Of a DNA stretch of 64,000 nucleotides, positions 8,855 through 17,927 are shown piece by piece (position 1 is the first letter of the stretch; every line of letters starts with the position of its first letter). A model generated the notes under the pieces. The model searched no databases. It was given only the letters and a program-made list of their open reading frames with translations, and was not told the DNA's origin. Position numbers and translations under genes: made by a program. The stretch comes from Nitratireductor sp. (lineage in GTDB: Bacteria; Pseudomonadota; Alphaproteobacteria; Rhizobiales; Rhizobiaceae), in contig JACKJU010000001.1 of the NCBI GenBank assembly GCA_020637805.1, forward strand, positions 186,001 to 250,000. Direction: 5' to 3'.

Positions 8855-9606
8855 GAGCCGGTTCCCTGACGGGGTTCCCGTTCCTCGACACCACCGAACC
8901 TGCGCTGGCGCTGGGCGAAATCCTCAATTGCCGCATTGAGGTCGGCGGGCGTGAAATCGGGCCATCTGCAATCGGTGAAATAGAATTCCGAATAGGCAGA
9001 CTGCCACATCAGGAAATTGGAAATCCGCTTCTCGCCGCCGGTTCTGATAATCAGATCCGGATCGGGTATTCCGGCGGTATCCAGATTGGTGGCGATCATT
9101 GCTTCGTCGATCGTCTCTGGAGCAATTTCACCTTGTGCGACCATTTCGGCAATGCGGCGGACAGCGCGGACAATCTCGTGGCGTCCGCCATAATTGAACG
9201 CGATGACAAGCGTGTTGGCCGTGTTGTCACGGGTAAGCGCCTCTGCTTCCAGCAACAGCGGGGCAATATCGGATGGCAGGTTCTCCCTGTCGCCGATGAT
9301 TCGGACACGAATGTTCTTCTGATGGAGTTCCGCAAGGTCCTTACGAATGAAGACCTTGAGAAGGTTCATCAATTCGCTGACCTCTTCGCGCGGACGGCTC
9401 CAGTTTTCCGTGGAAAAGGAATAAAGGGTTACGAACTCGATGCCCTGATCACAGGCGGCGCGGACGATCTGCTTGACCGTCTCGACGCCACGGCGATGGC
9501 CGTGAAAACGCGCCAGTCCGCGCGCCTTTGCCCAGCGGCCATTGCCATCCATGATGATGGCAATGTGGCGTGGTTTTTTCCCGAATTCCGCTCCGGCTTC
9601 CGCCAT
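8851..9606 (-). CDS. uppS: Isoprenyl transferase (undecaprenyl diphosphate synthase)
   Basis: Cis-prenyltransferase condensing isopentenyl diphosphate onto farnesyl diphosphate to give the C55 carrier for peptidoglycan and LPS. Family motifs in order: HIAIIMDGNGRWAKARGL with the catalytic Asp, HGHRRGVETV, LYSFSTENWSRP, and the C-terminal PDLIIRTGGEKRISNFLMWQ. Length 251 residues. ATG 9606 has GGGAGA 8 bases upstream. Co-oriented with frr 53 bases upstream and overlapping cdsA. Confidence 0.96.
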   Translation of the reverse strand: MAEAGAEFGKKPRHIAIIMDGNGRWAKARGLARFHGHRRGVETVKQIVRAACDQGIEFVTLYSFSTENWSRPREEVSELMNLLKVFIRKDLAELHQKNIRVRIIGDRENLPSDIAPLLLEAEALTRDNTANTLVIAFNYGGRHEIVRAVRRIAEMVAQGEIAPETIDEAMIATNLDTAGIPDPDLIIRTGGEKRISNFLMWQSAYSEFYFTDCRWPDFTPADLNAAIEDFAQRQRRFGGVEEREPRQGTGS

Positions 9607-9659
9607 GAGAGCATCTCCCGCCAGAGTTCACGCGGAGAATTTTCCGCGCAGATCAGCAG

Positions 9660-10220
9660 TCAGACCTGCATGATCTCCTTTTCCTTCTCGGCAACTGTCT
9701 GGTCGACCTTGACGACCATTTCATCGGTCAGCTTCTGCACGCTTTCGGAAAGCATGCGAGCATCGTCCTTGCCGACATCGCCATCCTTTTCGGCGCGCTT
9801 GATCTCTTCCATGCCGTCGCGGCGAACGTGACGAATGGCTACCTTTGCCTGCTCGGAATACTGGTGGGCAACCTTGACCAATTCACGGCGGCGTTCTTCA
9901 TTGAGTTCAGGCAGCGGAATTCTGAGATTCTGGCCGTCAACGACCGGGTTCAGGCCGAGATTGGACTCGCGGATCGCTCTTTCCACTGCGCCAACCATGC
10001 TCTTGTCCCAGACCTGGACGGCGACCATGCGCGCCTCCGGCACGTTGATGGTGCCAACCTGGTTGATCGGCATTTTCTGGCCATAGGCCTCGACGACAAC
10101 CGGATCAAGCAGGGCAGATGAGGCCCGGCCGGTACGCAACCCTGCCAGATCGTGGCTGAGAGAGTTGATTGCTCCCTCCATGCGCTTTTTCAGGTCATTC
10201 ATGTCAATAGCGTCAGACAT
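9660..10220 (-). CDS. frr: Ribosome recycling factor
   Basis: Works with EF-G to split post-termination ribosomes. The 186 residues have the full family pattern: LAGLRTGRASSALLDPVVVEAYG, INQVGTINVPEARM, VWDKSMVGAVERAIRESNLGLNP, and RIPLPELNEERRRELVK. AGGAA lies about 10 bases before ATG 10220. Typical position between pyrH and uppS. Confidence 0.97.
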   Translation of the reverse strand: MSDAIDMNDLKKRMEGAINSLSHDLAGLRTGRASSALLDPVVVEAYGQKMPINQVGTINVPEARMVAVQVWDKSMVGAVERAIRESNLGLNPVVDGQNLRIPLPELNEERRRELVKVAHQYSEQAKVAIRHVRRDGMEEIKRAEKDGDVGKDDARMLSESVQKLTDEMVVKVDQTVAEKEKEIMQV

Positions 10221-10274
10221 CAGTGGAAATTCCTCATTTTATGCTCTCTTGCGGCCATCCAACCGGACAGCCGC

Positions 10275-10303
10275 TGTATGCGCCTTGCCTGCGGTGCGGT
10301 CAA
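10275..10303 (-). promoter_or_regulatory. Possible frr promoter
   Basis: Minus-strand TTGACC (-35, 10298-10303) and CATACA (-10, 10275-10280) with a 17-base spacer, 55 bases before the frr start. Found by eye; -10 match is only moderate. Confidence 0.3.
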
Positions 10304-10382
10304 GCGTCTGACCAAACGTCAAGGCATGTTCGACAACCCATTTTCCCACGTCAATGCTGCGTGAGAGAGACTGATTCCGGCG

Positions 10383-11123
10383 TTAGCCTGAAACCGTAGT
10401 GCACCGCCCCCTGCCCTGCAATATCTTCAACAGTCCACCTTCTTCCTGAAGCGAGAAAACGACCACCGGTATCTGCGCGTCGCGCGCCAGCGAGACGGCT
10501 GCTGCATCCATCACGGCGAGCCCGCGTTCGAGTATTTCGGTATGGGTGATGTGATCAAAACGTTCGGCATCCGGATATTTCTTCGGGTCAGCCGAATATA
10601 TGCCGTCGACCTGCGTTCCCTTGAGAATGGCATCAGCACGCATCTCGCAGGCACGCAGGGCAGCTGCGGAATCGGTTGTGAAGAAGGGGTTGCCGGTTCC
10701 GCCGGCAAAGACGACCACCCTGCCTTTCGAAAGATGATCTTCGAGTGCGCGCTGGGTGAAGGTTTCGCATATGCGCGGCATCTCGACGGCGCTCAGTACC
10801 ACCGCTTCAAGACCGGCCGACCCCAGCGCCATTTTCATGGCGAGCGCATTCATGACGGTGGCCAGCATTCCCATTTGGTCGCCGGTCACACGGTCTGCTC
10901 CCTTTGCAGCGAGAGATACGCCTCGGAAGATATTGCCGCCGCCAATGACGATGCCGATTTCAGCGCCTCGCGCCACGGCCTCCGCAATGTCCCTGGCAAT
11001 CCGATCGGTTACGGCAGGATCAATTCCGAACCCCTGGCCGCCCTGAAGCGCCTCGCCGGATACCTTGAACAGTACCCGCTTGTATTTCAACGCATTCGCG
11101 CCTGAAGAACTATCGACTTCCAT
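10383..11123 (-). CDS. pyrH: UMP kinase
   Basis: Hexameric bacterial UMP kinase of the amino-acid kinase fold; phosphorylates UMP to UDP in pyrimidine nucleotide synthesis. 246 residues. Motifs: YKRVLFKVSGEAL (phosphate-binding Lys), IVIGGGNIFRG, DQMGMLATVMNALAMK, FAGGTGNPFFTTDSAAALRA, and ILKGTQVDGIYSADPKK. It sits between tsf and frr, the usual order, with a strong hairpin separating it from tsf. Confidence 0.97.
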   Translation of the reverse strand: MEVDSSSGANALKYKRVLFKVSGEALQGGQGFGIDPAVTDRIARDIAEAVARGAEIGIVIGGGNIFRGVSLAAKGADRVTGDQMGMLATVMNALAMKMALGSAGLEAVVLSAVEMPRICETFTQRALEDHLSKGRVVVFAGGTGNPFFTTDSAAALRACEMRADAILKGTQVDGIYSADPKKYPDAERFDHITHTEILERGLAVMDAAAVSLARDAQIPVVVFSLQEEGGLLKILQGRGRCTTVSG

Positions 11124-11176
11124 ACCGGACCCAGTGATTCCCGCCGTCAGATTTTTCGTGATTTTCGATACACGAA

Positions 11177-11202
11177 GGGCGCCCCGTTGTCACGGAGCGC
11201 CC
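11177..11202 (-). terminator. Strong hairpin between tsf and pyrH
   Basis: An 11-bp stem, GGGCGCCCCGT against ACGGAGCGCCC (10 Watson-Crick pairs and one G-U), with a 4-base loop. It lies 42 bases after the tsf stop. There is no clean U-run on the minus side, so it may act as an attenuator or 3'-end stabiliser rather than a full intrinsic terminator. Confidence 0.5.
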
Positions 11203-11243
11203 CTGTTTGTTCCCGGCAAAATTGCTTGCAACCGGTATTCCGG

Positions 11244-12161
11244 TCAGCCCTTCGCCATGGATGCGACTTCTGCTGCGAAGTCGCCTTCTTCTTTCTCGAT
11301 GCCTTCGCCGAGCGCCATGCGGACAAAGCCTTTCAGCGTGATCGGAGCGCCAGCGTCCTTTTCGGCATCCTTGAGAGCCTGTTCAACGGTCTTGTCCGGG
11401 TCGATAACGAAAGCCTGGGAAACCAGAACGCTTTCCTCGTAGAACTTGCGCATGCGTCCTTCGACCATCTTTTCGATGATTGCGTCAGGTTTGCCGGATT
11501 CACGGGCCTGCTCGATGAAGATCGCCTTTTCGCGTTCTGCGACTTCGGCAGGAACCTCGTCCTTGGACGCAGCAAGCGGGTTGGTCGCTGCAACATGCAT
11601 TGCGACCTGCTTGCCGATTGCGGCCAGTGCGGCTGCATCGCCATCGGATTCGAGACCAACCAGAACCGCGATCTTGCCGAGACCCTCACCTGCCGAATTG
11701 TGCAGGTAGGTTGCAACGACACCCTTGGAAACTTCCATCTTGGTGGCGCGGCGCAGCGACATGTTTTCGCCGATCGTGGCGATGGCATCGGTCAGCGCCT
11801 GCGAAACGGGCTTGCCGCCGATTTCAGCGGAGTTGATCTCTGCGACCGAACCATCGGTTGCAAGCGCAGCTTTGGAGATGCTGCGGACCAGGTCCTGGAA
11901 CTGTTCGTTCTTGGCCACAAAGTCCGTCTCGGAGTTCACTTCAACCGCGATTGCCTTGTTGCCGTCGGCAGCGATGCCAACCAGGCCTTCAGCAGCCACA
12001 CGGCCCGATTTCTTCTCGGCCTTGGCGATGCCCTTGGAACGCAGCCAGTCGATTGCAGCTTCCATGTCACCATTGGTTTCATTCAACGCGGTCTTGCAGT
12101 CCATCATGCCTGCACCGGTTTTCTCGCGTAGTTCCTTCACCATGGATGCGGTAATGCTCAT
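11244..12161 (-). CDS. tsf: Translation elongation factor Ts
   Basis: Guanine-nucleotide exchange factor for EF-Tu. Starts MSITASMVKELREKTGAGMM with the EF-Ts UBA domain (KTALNETNGDMEAAIDWLR), then the core with the EF-Tu contact segment VNSETDFVAKNEQF. 305 residues, normal. AAAGG lies 7 bases before ATG 12161. Downstream of rpsB as in nearly all bacteria; the 222-bp gap from rpsB carries a hairpin at 12215-12238 (GACAG, TTTC / GAAA, CTGTC) in the tsf leader. Confidence 0.97.
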   Translation of the reverse strand: MSITASMVKELREKTGAGMMDCKTALNETNGDMEAAIDWLRSKGIAKAEKKSGRVAAEGLVGIAADGNKAIAVEVNSETDFVAKNEQFQDLVRSISKAALATDGSVAEINSAEIGGKPVSQALTDAIATIGENMSLRRATKMEVSKGVVATYLHNSAGEGLGKIAVLVGLESDGDAAALAAIGKQVAMHVAATNPLAASKDEVPAEVAEREKAIFIEQARESGKPDAIIEKMVEGRMRKFYEESVLVSQAFVIDPDKTVEQALKDAEKDAGAPITLKGFVRMALGEGIEKEEGDFAAEVASMAKG

Positions 12162-12383
12162 GTCATCTACCTTTTCTTTGTCTTCGGCGATCCCTGCAAT
12201 AACAGACCGGGCGTGACAGTTTCGCGAAGAAACCTGTCCTGAAAGTCGATTGCCTGGCCGTGTCTGGTGGAAAATGCCGGTTATGGGCGCCTCTGGCGCC
12301 CGGAATTGAATTTCATATGGGCAACCGGGCACCAAATCGCAAGCATGGCTGCGAACGGCGCCCGGATACTCAGTTCAACAGCG

Positions 12384-13388
12384 TCAGGCGAGTTCGCCAG
12401 CCTGGGTGCGCCAGTCGGAAATCTGCTCGGCGCTGAAAGGCATGGCTTCATCGATGCGTGCCACGTCCTCGTCGCTAAGTGCAGCGATCTGGGCGATTTT
12501 GGTAATGCCCTGCTCGTTGAGCTGGTTCATGGCTACAGGGCCGATACCCTTGATCTGTGTCAGGTCGTCAGCATCACCCTCGGGAGCGGAAAACAGCGGA
12601 GCGGCAGCTGCCACTTCAGCTTCTGCCGGAGCTGCTTCGAGTGCAGGTTCGACCGGAGCTTCCTCGGAAGCGCCGATGTCGATACCGGCAGATCCCTGCT
12701 GACGTGCGATGCCGTCGAGAGCTGCTTTCGAGATCAGATCGCAATAGAGCTGGATGGCGCGTGCGGCGTCATCGTTGCCCGGAATCGGGTAATCGACGGC
12801 TGCCGGGTCGCAGTTGGTGTCGAGGATGCCAACAACCGGAATGCCCAGCTTGCGGGCCTCGTTCACTGCGTTCGATTCCTTGTTGGTATCGATCACGAAC
12901 ATCAGGTTCGGCGTACCACCCATGTCCTTGATGCCGCCCAGTGCACGCTCGAGCTTTTCCTGCTCGCGGGTGAGCATGAGGCGCTCTTTCTTGGTCAGGT
13001 GGTTGGCTTCGGGACCATTGAGCATGTCCTCGACCTTGCGCAGGCGGCCGATGGAGTTCGAGATGGTCTGCCAGTTGGTCAGCATGCCTCCAAGCCAGCG
13101 GGCGTTGACGTAGTACTGAGCGGATTTCTTCGCAGCTTCGGCAATCGGCTCGGACGCTGCACGCTTGGTGCCGACGAAGAGCACGCGGCCGCCATTGGCG
13201 ACGGTGTCGGAAACGACTTTGAGCGCCTGGTGCAGAAGCGGAACGGTCTGCGAAAGATCGATGATGTGAACGTTGTTGCGTGCACCGAAAATGTAACGTT
13301 CCATTTTCGGGTTCCAGCGATGCGTATTGTGGCCAAAATGGCAGCCAGCTTCCAATAGCTGACGAAGCGTGTACTCAGGAAGAGCCAT
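12384..13388 (-). CDS. rpsB: 30S ribosomal protein S2 with C-terminal helix-hairpin-helix extension
   Basis: S2 core (about residues 1-230) with MALPEYTLRQLLEAGCHFGH, WNPKMERYIFGARN, RWLGGMLTNWQTI and DTNKESNAVNEARKLGIPVV. It is followed by an Ala/Glu/Pro-rich linker (about 235-275) and a helix-hairpin-helix-like module (DDLTQIKGIGPVAMNQL to DWRTQAG). At 334 residues it is about 90 longer than typical S2. ATG 13388 follows AAGGAG at 6 bases. The tail resembles the module in NuoE and the 35612-36358 protein in this window. Confidence 0.96.
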   Translation of the reverse strand: MALPEYTLRQLLEAGCHFGHNTHRWNPKMERYIFGARNNVHIIDLSQTVPLLHQALKVVSDTVANGGRVLFVGTKRAASEPIAEAAKKSAQYYVNARWLGGMLTNWQTISNSIGRLRKVEDMLNGPEANHLTKKERLMLTREQEKLERALGGIKDMGGTPNLMFVIDTNKESNAVNEARKLGIPVVGILDTNCDPAAVDYPIPGNDDAARAIQLYCDLISKAALDGIARQQGSAGIDIGASEEAPVEPALEAAPAEAEVAAAAPLFSAPEGDADDLTQIKGIGPVAMNQLNEQGITKIAQIAALSDEDVARIDEAMPFSAEQISDWRTQAGELA

Positions 13389-13462
13389 GCGTTTCTCCTT
13401 TACCGGTTGAACCTCCGCGGGATAATGAACTGCGGGCAAACCCCGCAAGTCACCGGTGCGCC

Positions 13463-13486
13463 GGACAGGAAATCCTGTCCATCCGG
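13463..13486 (-). promoter_or_regulatory. Nested hairpin in the rpsB leader
   Basis: GGACAGGA and TCCTGTCC are separated by two bases, and a wider GCCGGA/TCCGGC pairing competes for the same bases. It lies 75-98 bases before the rpsB start. rpsB leaders are known targets of S2 autoregulation in other bacteria; whether this structure does that is inference. Confidence 0.35.
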
Positions 13487-13591
13487 CAATGCCATGGTCG
13501 TGAAACCCGGGGGCTGTGGGCCGGACGCGCTATTCCCGCGTGTGGAATGGTCGCGCCTATAGACGATATTCGGTAGAAGCGCAAGTGTTGG

Positions 13592-14011
13592 TCAGCGGCA
13601 CCTTGCGCTCACGGCGTTCAGGGCTGCCCGGCCTCGGATCAAGCGGTACGGTATTCGCCCCGTCGCCAGCTTGAATACATCTCCCCGGCAGCTGCCGGTC
13701 ATCCACTTCTTGTGAGGAGCCATCGGCTTGCACTCCCATTTGCCGCCGCGGCTTCTCGTTACCGGATTGTAGGTGTTCGGGCCGTACTGGAAGCAGATGT
13801 TCTTGCCCTGCACCTGCCAAAGCCCCGGAACTGCCCGCCTGTTGCCCGGATACCAGAGATAGGCCCTACCCTTCGGCGAATAGTATTCCACCTGCGTACC
13901 ATGCGAGCGGTCATAGTATATGATCGTTCGGCCCGAATAGGTCTTGGCGTCGGCAAGGACAGAGGAAGCTGCTGCGAGAATCGCAATGCAGGAAAGCAGG
14001 ATGGCGCGCAT
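13592..14011 (-). CDS. Small secreted protein, DUF995-like
   Basis: 139 residues with a clear signal peptide (MRAILLSCIAILAAASSVLA-DA). The mature part is rich in aromatics and Trp: KTYSGRTIIYYDRSHGTQVE, YYSPKGRAYLWYPGNRR, VPGLWQVQGKNICFQYG, GGKWECKPM. The FQYG and KWEC segments with a three-to-four-Cys pattern resemble the DUF995 family of small exported proteins of rhizobia; function unknown. GGAG lies 7 bases before the ATG at 14011; another ATG two codons earlier is less well spaced. Monocistronic-looking, downstream of dnaE and upstream of rpsB. Confidence 0.75.
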   Translation of the reverse strand: MRAILLSCIAILAAASSVLADAKTYSGRTIIYYDRSHGTQVEYYSPKGRAYLWYPGNRRAVPGLWQVQGKNICFQYGPNTYNPVTRSRGGKWECKPMAPHKKWMTGSCRGDVFKLATGRIPYRLIRGRAALNAVSARCR

Positions 14012-14108
14012 TTGCATACTCCATGAGACAGGATGGTTGGCCCAGGACAGCAATTTTTAATTGTAAATGAACGGTCTGCAACTGGTCCCGTTGACGCAGG
14101 CTCGGGAT

Positions 14109-17100
14109 TCAGACCAGCTCGACGTCGACGATTCCTGGAATTGCCTTGATGGCGCTGGCGAATTGCGGCGTCATCCGGTAGCGCTGGCGCAACATCATCT
14201 CGACCTCCATCTCGCCATTGTTCTCGATGACCACGAGAGATATCCGGCTATCACCGCGCGGCGGGGCCGAGTTTCCGGAGAGCATGCCGGTAATGCTGCC
14301 AACCGGTTTCTCGTCGCGCAGATAGATACGCAGGTTGCGAACATCCCTGGCCGCCTCGCGTTCAAGCGATTCTGCCTGCTGGATGCGGATGGATACGCCA
14401 TCCTCGCGCAAATCTGCCTGGACAAGAAGGATGACGCCGTTTCCGGGTTCGAGGACGTCACGATACTGGTTCAAGCCCTCCTCGAACAACACGCCTTCAT
14501 ACTGGCCGGAGGAGTCGGACAGCATGATGATGCCCATGCGCTTGCCGGTTCTGGTCTTGCGCTCCTGTCGCGACACGACCGTTCCAGCAAGTCTTCCCGC
14601 AGCGGCACCTGCTCTTACCGAACGCTCGAAATCGGCCATGTTCTGGACCCTCATCTTTTCGAGCATCTCTCGATATTCGTCGAGCGGATGGGCGGAAAGA
14701 TAAAAGCCGACGGCCTGAAATTCCTTCTGCAGCTTTTCGGAGCCGGTCCAAGGCTTGCAAACCGGGAGCTTCATCGCGGTCTGGCTGTCGAGTTCCTCTC
14801 CGAACAGGCCGAGCTTGCCCTCCTCGCGCTCCCTTGAAACCAGCTGTGCGTGGCCGGAAAGCGTGTCGAGACCGGCATGAATCCGTTCTCGGGGTTCACC
14901 AAAACAATCCAGAGCGCCAGAGAAGATGAGGCTTTCGATCGTGCGCTTGTTTACCTGCCTCACGTCTATGCGAGAGAAGAAATCCGTCACGGACTTGTAG
15001 GGGCCGTTTTTTGCCCGCTCGTCGACTATGTGCTGTACGGCGGCCTCGCCTACGCCCTTGATGGCGGCCAGCGCGTAGTAGATCTTGCCGTCGCGCACCG
15101 CGAAACCGGCATCCGATTCCGCAACCGAAGGCGCGACCACCTCGATATCCATTGCCTTGGCTTCCTGGCGGAAGACGGCAAGCTTGTCGGTGTTGTGAAT
15201 GTCGAGCTGCATGGACGCGGCGATGAATTCAACCGGGAAATGGGCCTTGAGATAGGCCGTATGGTAGGAAACCAGCGCATAGGCCGCGGCGTGCGACTTG
15301 TTGAAGCCGTAGTCGGCAAACTTTGCCAGAAGATCGAAAATCTCGTTCGCCTTGCCCTGCTTGATGCCGCGCTCCACGGCGCCCTTGACGAAGACATCGC
15401 GCTGCTTGTCCATCTCGGCACGGATCTTCTTGCCCATCGCGCGGCGCAGCAGATCTGCGTCGCCAAGCGAGTAGCCTGCCAGGATCTGGGCGATCTGCAT
15501 CACCTGTTCCTGGTAGATGATGACTCCGTAGGTTTCCTTGAGCACTTCCTCGACGAGCGGATGGGGATATTCGGGTTCCTCGCCGTGCTTGCGCGCATTG
15601 TAGACCGGGATGTTCTCCATCGGGCCCGGACGATACAGTGCCACGAGGGCGATGATATCCTCGAAGCGGTCCGGCTTCATGCCCAGCAGCGCCTTGCGCA
15701 TGCCGGCACTTTCAAGCTGGAAGATGCCGATTGTCTCGCCACGGGTCAGGAGTTCATATGTCTCCTTGTCGTCGATCGGCAGGGAGGCGATATCGACATC
15801 GATCCCGCGCTGCCGGACGAACCTTGCCGCCGTCTCCAGTACGGTGAGCGTCTTGAGACCGAGAAAGTCGAACTTGACCAGCCCGGCCTGCTCGACCCAT
15901 TTCATGTTGAACTGGGTAACCGGCATGTCAGAACGCGGATCGCGATAAAGCGGCACCAGTTCGTCCAGGCGCCTGTCGCCGATCACGATACCGGCAGCGT
16001 GCGTGGAGGCGTGGCGATACAGGCCTTCAAGCTTCTCGGCGATGGAGAAGAGCTTTTCCGCTGTTTCCTCGGCGCGTCTTTCCTCCTGCAGCGCAGGCTC
16101 GCTTTCGAGCGCTTCCTTCAGCGTGACCGGATTGGCCGGGTTGGCGGGGATCTTCTTGGCGATCCTGTCAACCTGGCCATATGGCATCTGCAGGACGCGG
16201 CCGACGTCACGAACCACGGCGCGTGCCTGAAGGGTTCCGAAGGTAATGATCTGTGCGACCTGATCCCGCCCGTATTTCTGCTGAACGTAGCGAATGACCT
16301 CTTCGCGCCTGTCCTGGCAGAAGTCGATGTCGAAGTCCGGCATGGAAACGCGTTCCGGGTTGAGGAAGCGTTCGAATAGCAGCGAAAAACGCATCGGGTC
16401 GAGATCGGTGATCGTCAAGGCCCAGGCGACAAGCGAACCGGCACCTGACCCCCTGCCCGGCCCGACCGGAATGCCCTGCGCCTTGGCCCACTGGATAAAG
16501 TCGGCAACGATAAGGAAGTAGCCGGGGAAACCCATCTGCTCGATGATGCCGAGTTCGTAGTCCAGCCGCTTGCGGTAGTCATCCAGATCGTGACCCGGTG
16601 ACGGGCCGAAGGCTTCCATACGCGCATTGAGACCACTGGTAGCCTTATCGCGCAGGATATCCGCTTCACTCAGCGCGGAGAGTTCACCTTCCACTCCACC
16701 GCCGGAAGCAAAGTTCGGCAGGATCGGCTTGCGCTTGGGAGAGCGGTACGCGCAGCGCCTGGCAATCTCTATCGTGTTGTCGAGCGCCTCCGGAAGGTCG
16801 GAAAACAGTTCCGCCATCTCGTCCTGGCTCTTGAAATAGTGCTCAGGTGAAAGCCTGCGCCGTTCATCAACGGCGATGACGGTGCTTTCCGCGATGCAGA
16901 CCAGTGCGTCGTGGGCCTCGAAATCCTCTCGTTTCTCGAAGTAAGGCTGATTGGTGGCGACTATCGGGAGTTCAAGACGGTAGGCCAGGTCGAGCAGGTC
17001 CGGTTCTATTTCCTCCTCGCGAGGCTCGTCATGACTGCCATGCCGCTGAAGTTCCACATACAGCCGGTTGCCAAATACCGATTTCAGGTATTGCAGCGTG

Positions 17101-17927
17101 GTACTGGCATTTTGCGGAGAGCCATCGCGAAGATGGCGGTTAACCGGCCCTTCATCTCCGGCGGTCAGGCAGATAATTCCCTCGGCATGATCCTGCAGAA
17201 ACGCCTCGGAAACATGCGGTCCGAAAATATCTCGCGGCCTTCGGATATCGCGAGACGCGCCTGCGCCGTCTCCTTGTTCAAGACGGACCACATTGTCGGG
17301 AAGTGGCGCGGAGCCGGCTTCCCGCTCCGCTGTTTCGCTTGCGATGCGGGCGAAGGCCGCATCCTCCTCATCGCCCAGATAGGCATGGCTGACCAGCTTG
17401 ACGAGATTGCCATAGCCGGTCTCGTTCATTGCCAGGAACACAAGCGATGGAAGACTGGTATCAATTCCGTGGTGACCGCGACCGCCGCCGCTACGTGCGG
17501 AAGGTGAGCCACCCACTTCCTGCGCGCAGGCAAGCCTTACATTGAGTTTGGCGCCCATGATCGGCTGAAGGCCGGCATCGGCCGCCTTCTGGGAAAACTC
17601 CAGCGCACCGAACAGATTGTTGCGATCGGTTACAGCAAGCGCCGGCTGACCGTCTGCGACGGCCAGTTTGACAAGCTTGCCAAGCGGCATGGCGCCCTCG
17701 AGAAGCGAGAAGGCGGAATGAACATGCAGATGAACGAACCTCGGCCCGCTTGCCGCCTGACTTGGCGATGCGTCCGGACCGGAAGACAATTCATCGGCAC
17801 CGGAACCCGCCGAGACATTGCCGGTACCCCGCATGGTTTCAGGTACGCCACTTCCGGCCGAACCGTTACCATCCGGGTTGCCGAGTTCGGCCTTCAACTT
17901 GTCGTGCAGGTCCTGCTTTCTGGCCAC
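14109..17927 (-). CDS. dnaE: DNA polymerase III subunit alpha
   Basis: Replicative C-family polymerase, 1272 residues. The PHP domain begins RFVHLHVHSAFSLLEGAM at residue 63. The polymerase core includes GIPVGPGRGSGAGSLVAWAL and the catalytic PDFDIDF (530-536), KFDFLGLKTLTVLE, YRPGPMENIP and YGFNKSHAAAYALVSY. An HhH region (IKGVGEAAVQHIV) and an OB domain (GRLAGTVVSRQERKTRTGKR) follow. Odd: a Gly/Ser-rich N-terminal lead of about 60 residues and two low-complexity insertions in the PHP region (about 139-160 and 200-237). The start is GTG 17927; it is not certain, and an internal Met at residue 32 is an alternative. Confidence 0.96.
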   Translation of the reverse strand: MARKQDLHDKLKAELGNPDGNGSAGSGVPETMRGTGNVSAGSGADELSSGPDASPSQAASGPRFVHLHVHSAFSLLEGAMPLGKLVKLAVADGQPALAVTDRNNLFGALEFSQKAADAGLQPIMGAKLNVRLACAQEVGGSPSARSGGGRGHHGIDTSLPSLVFLAMNETGYGNLVKLVSHAYLGDEEDAAFARIASETAEREAGSAPLPDNVVRLEQGDGAGASRDIRRPRDIFGPHVSEAFLQDHAEGIICLTAGDEGPVNRHLRDGSPQNASTTLQYLKSVFGNRLYVELQRHGSHDEPREEEIEPDLLDLAYRLELPIVATNQPYFEKREDFEAHDALVCIAESTVIAVDERRRLSPEHYFKSQDEMAELFSDLPEALDNTIEIARRCAYRSPKRKPILPNFASGGGVEGELSALSEADILRDKATSGLNARMEAFGPSPGHDLDDYRKRLDYELGIIEQMGFPGYFLIVADFIQWAKAQGIPVGPGRGSGAGSLVAWALTITDLDPMRFSLLFERFLNPERVSMPDFDIDFCQDRREEVIRYVQQKYGRDQVAQIITFGTLQARAVVRDVGRVLQMPYGQVDRIAKKIPANPANPVTLKEALESEPALQEERRAEETAEKLFSIAEKLEGLYRHASTHAAGIVIGDRRLDELVPLYRDPRSDMPVTQFNMKWVEQAGLVKFDFLGLKTLTVLETAARFVRQRGIDVDIASLPIDDKETYELLTRGETIGIFQLESAGMRKALLGMKPDRFEDIIALVALYRPGPMENIPVYNARKHGEEPEYPHPLVEEVLKETYGVIIYQEQVMQIAQILAGYSLGDADLLRRAMGKKIRAEMDKQRDVFVKGAVERGIKQGKANEIFDLLAKFADYGFNKSHAAAYALVSYHTAYLKAHFPVEFIAASMQLDIHNTDKLAVFRQEAKAMDIEVVAPSVAESDAGFAVRDGKIYYALAAIKGVGEAAVQHIVDERAKNGPYKSVTDFFSRIDVRQVNKRTIESLIFSGALDCFGEPRERIHAGLDTLSGHAQLVSREREEGKLGLFGEELDSQTAMKLPVCKPWTGSEKLQKEFQAVGFYLSAHPLDEYREMLEKMRVQNMADFERSVRAGAAAGRLAGTVVSRQERKTRTGKRMGIIMLSDSSGQYEGVLFEEGLNQYRDVLEPGNGVILLVQADLREDGVSIRIQQAESLEREAARDVRNLRIYLRDEKPVGSITGMLSGNSAPPRGDSRISLVVIENNGEMEVEMMLRQRYRMTPQFASAIKAIPGIVDVELV

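Noticed and set aside
14850..16379. 509-codon plus-strand open frame antisense to dnaE
   Set aside because: Opposite strand of conserved polymerase motifs; composition rich in His/Arg/Asp as expected for a shadow frame.
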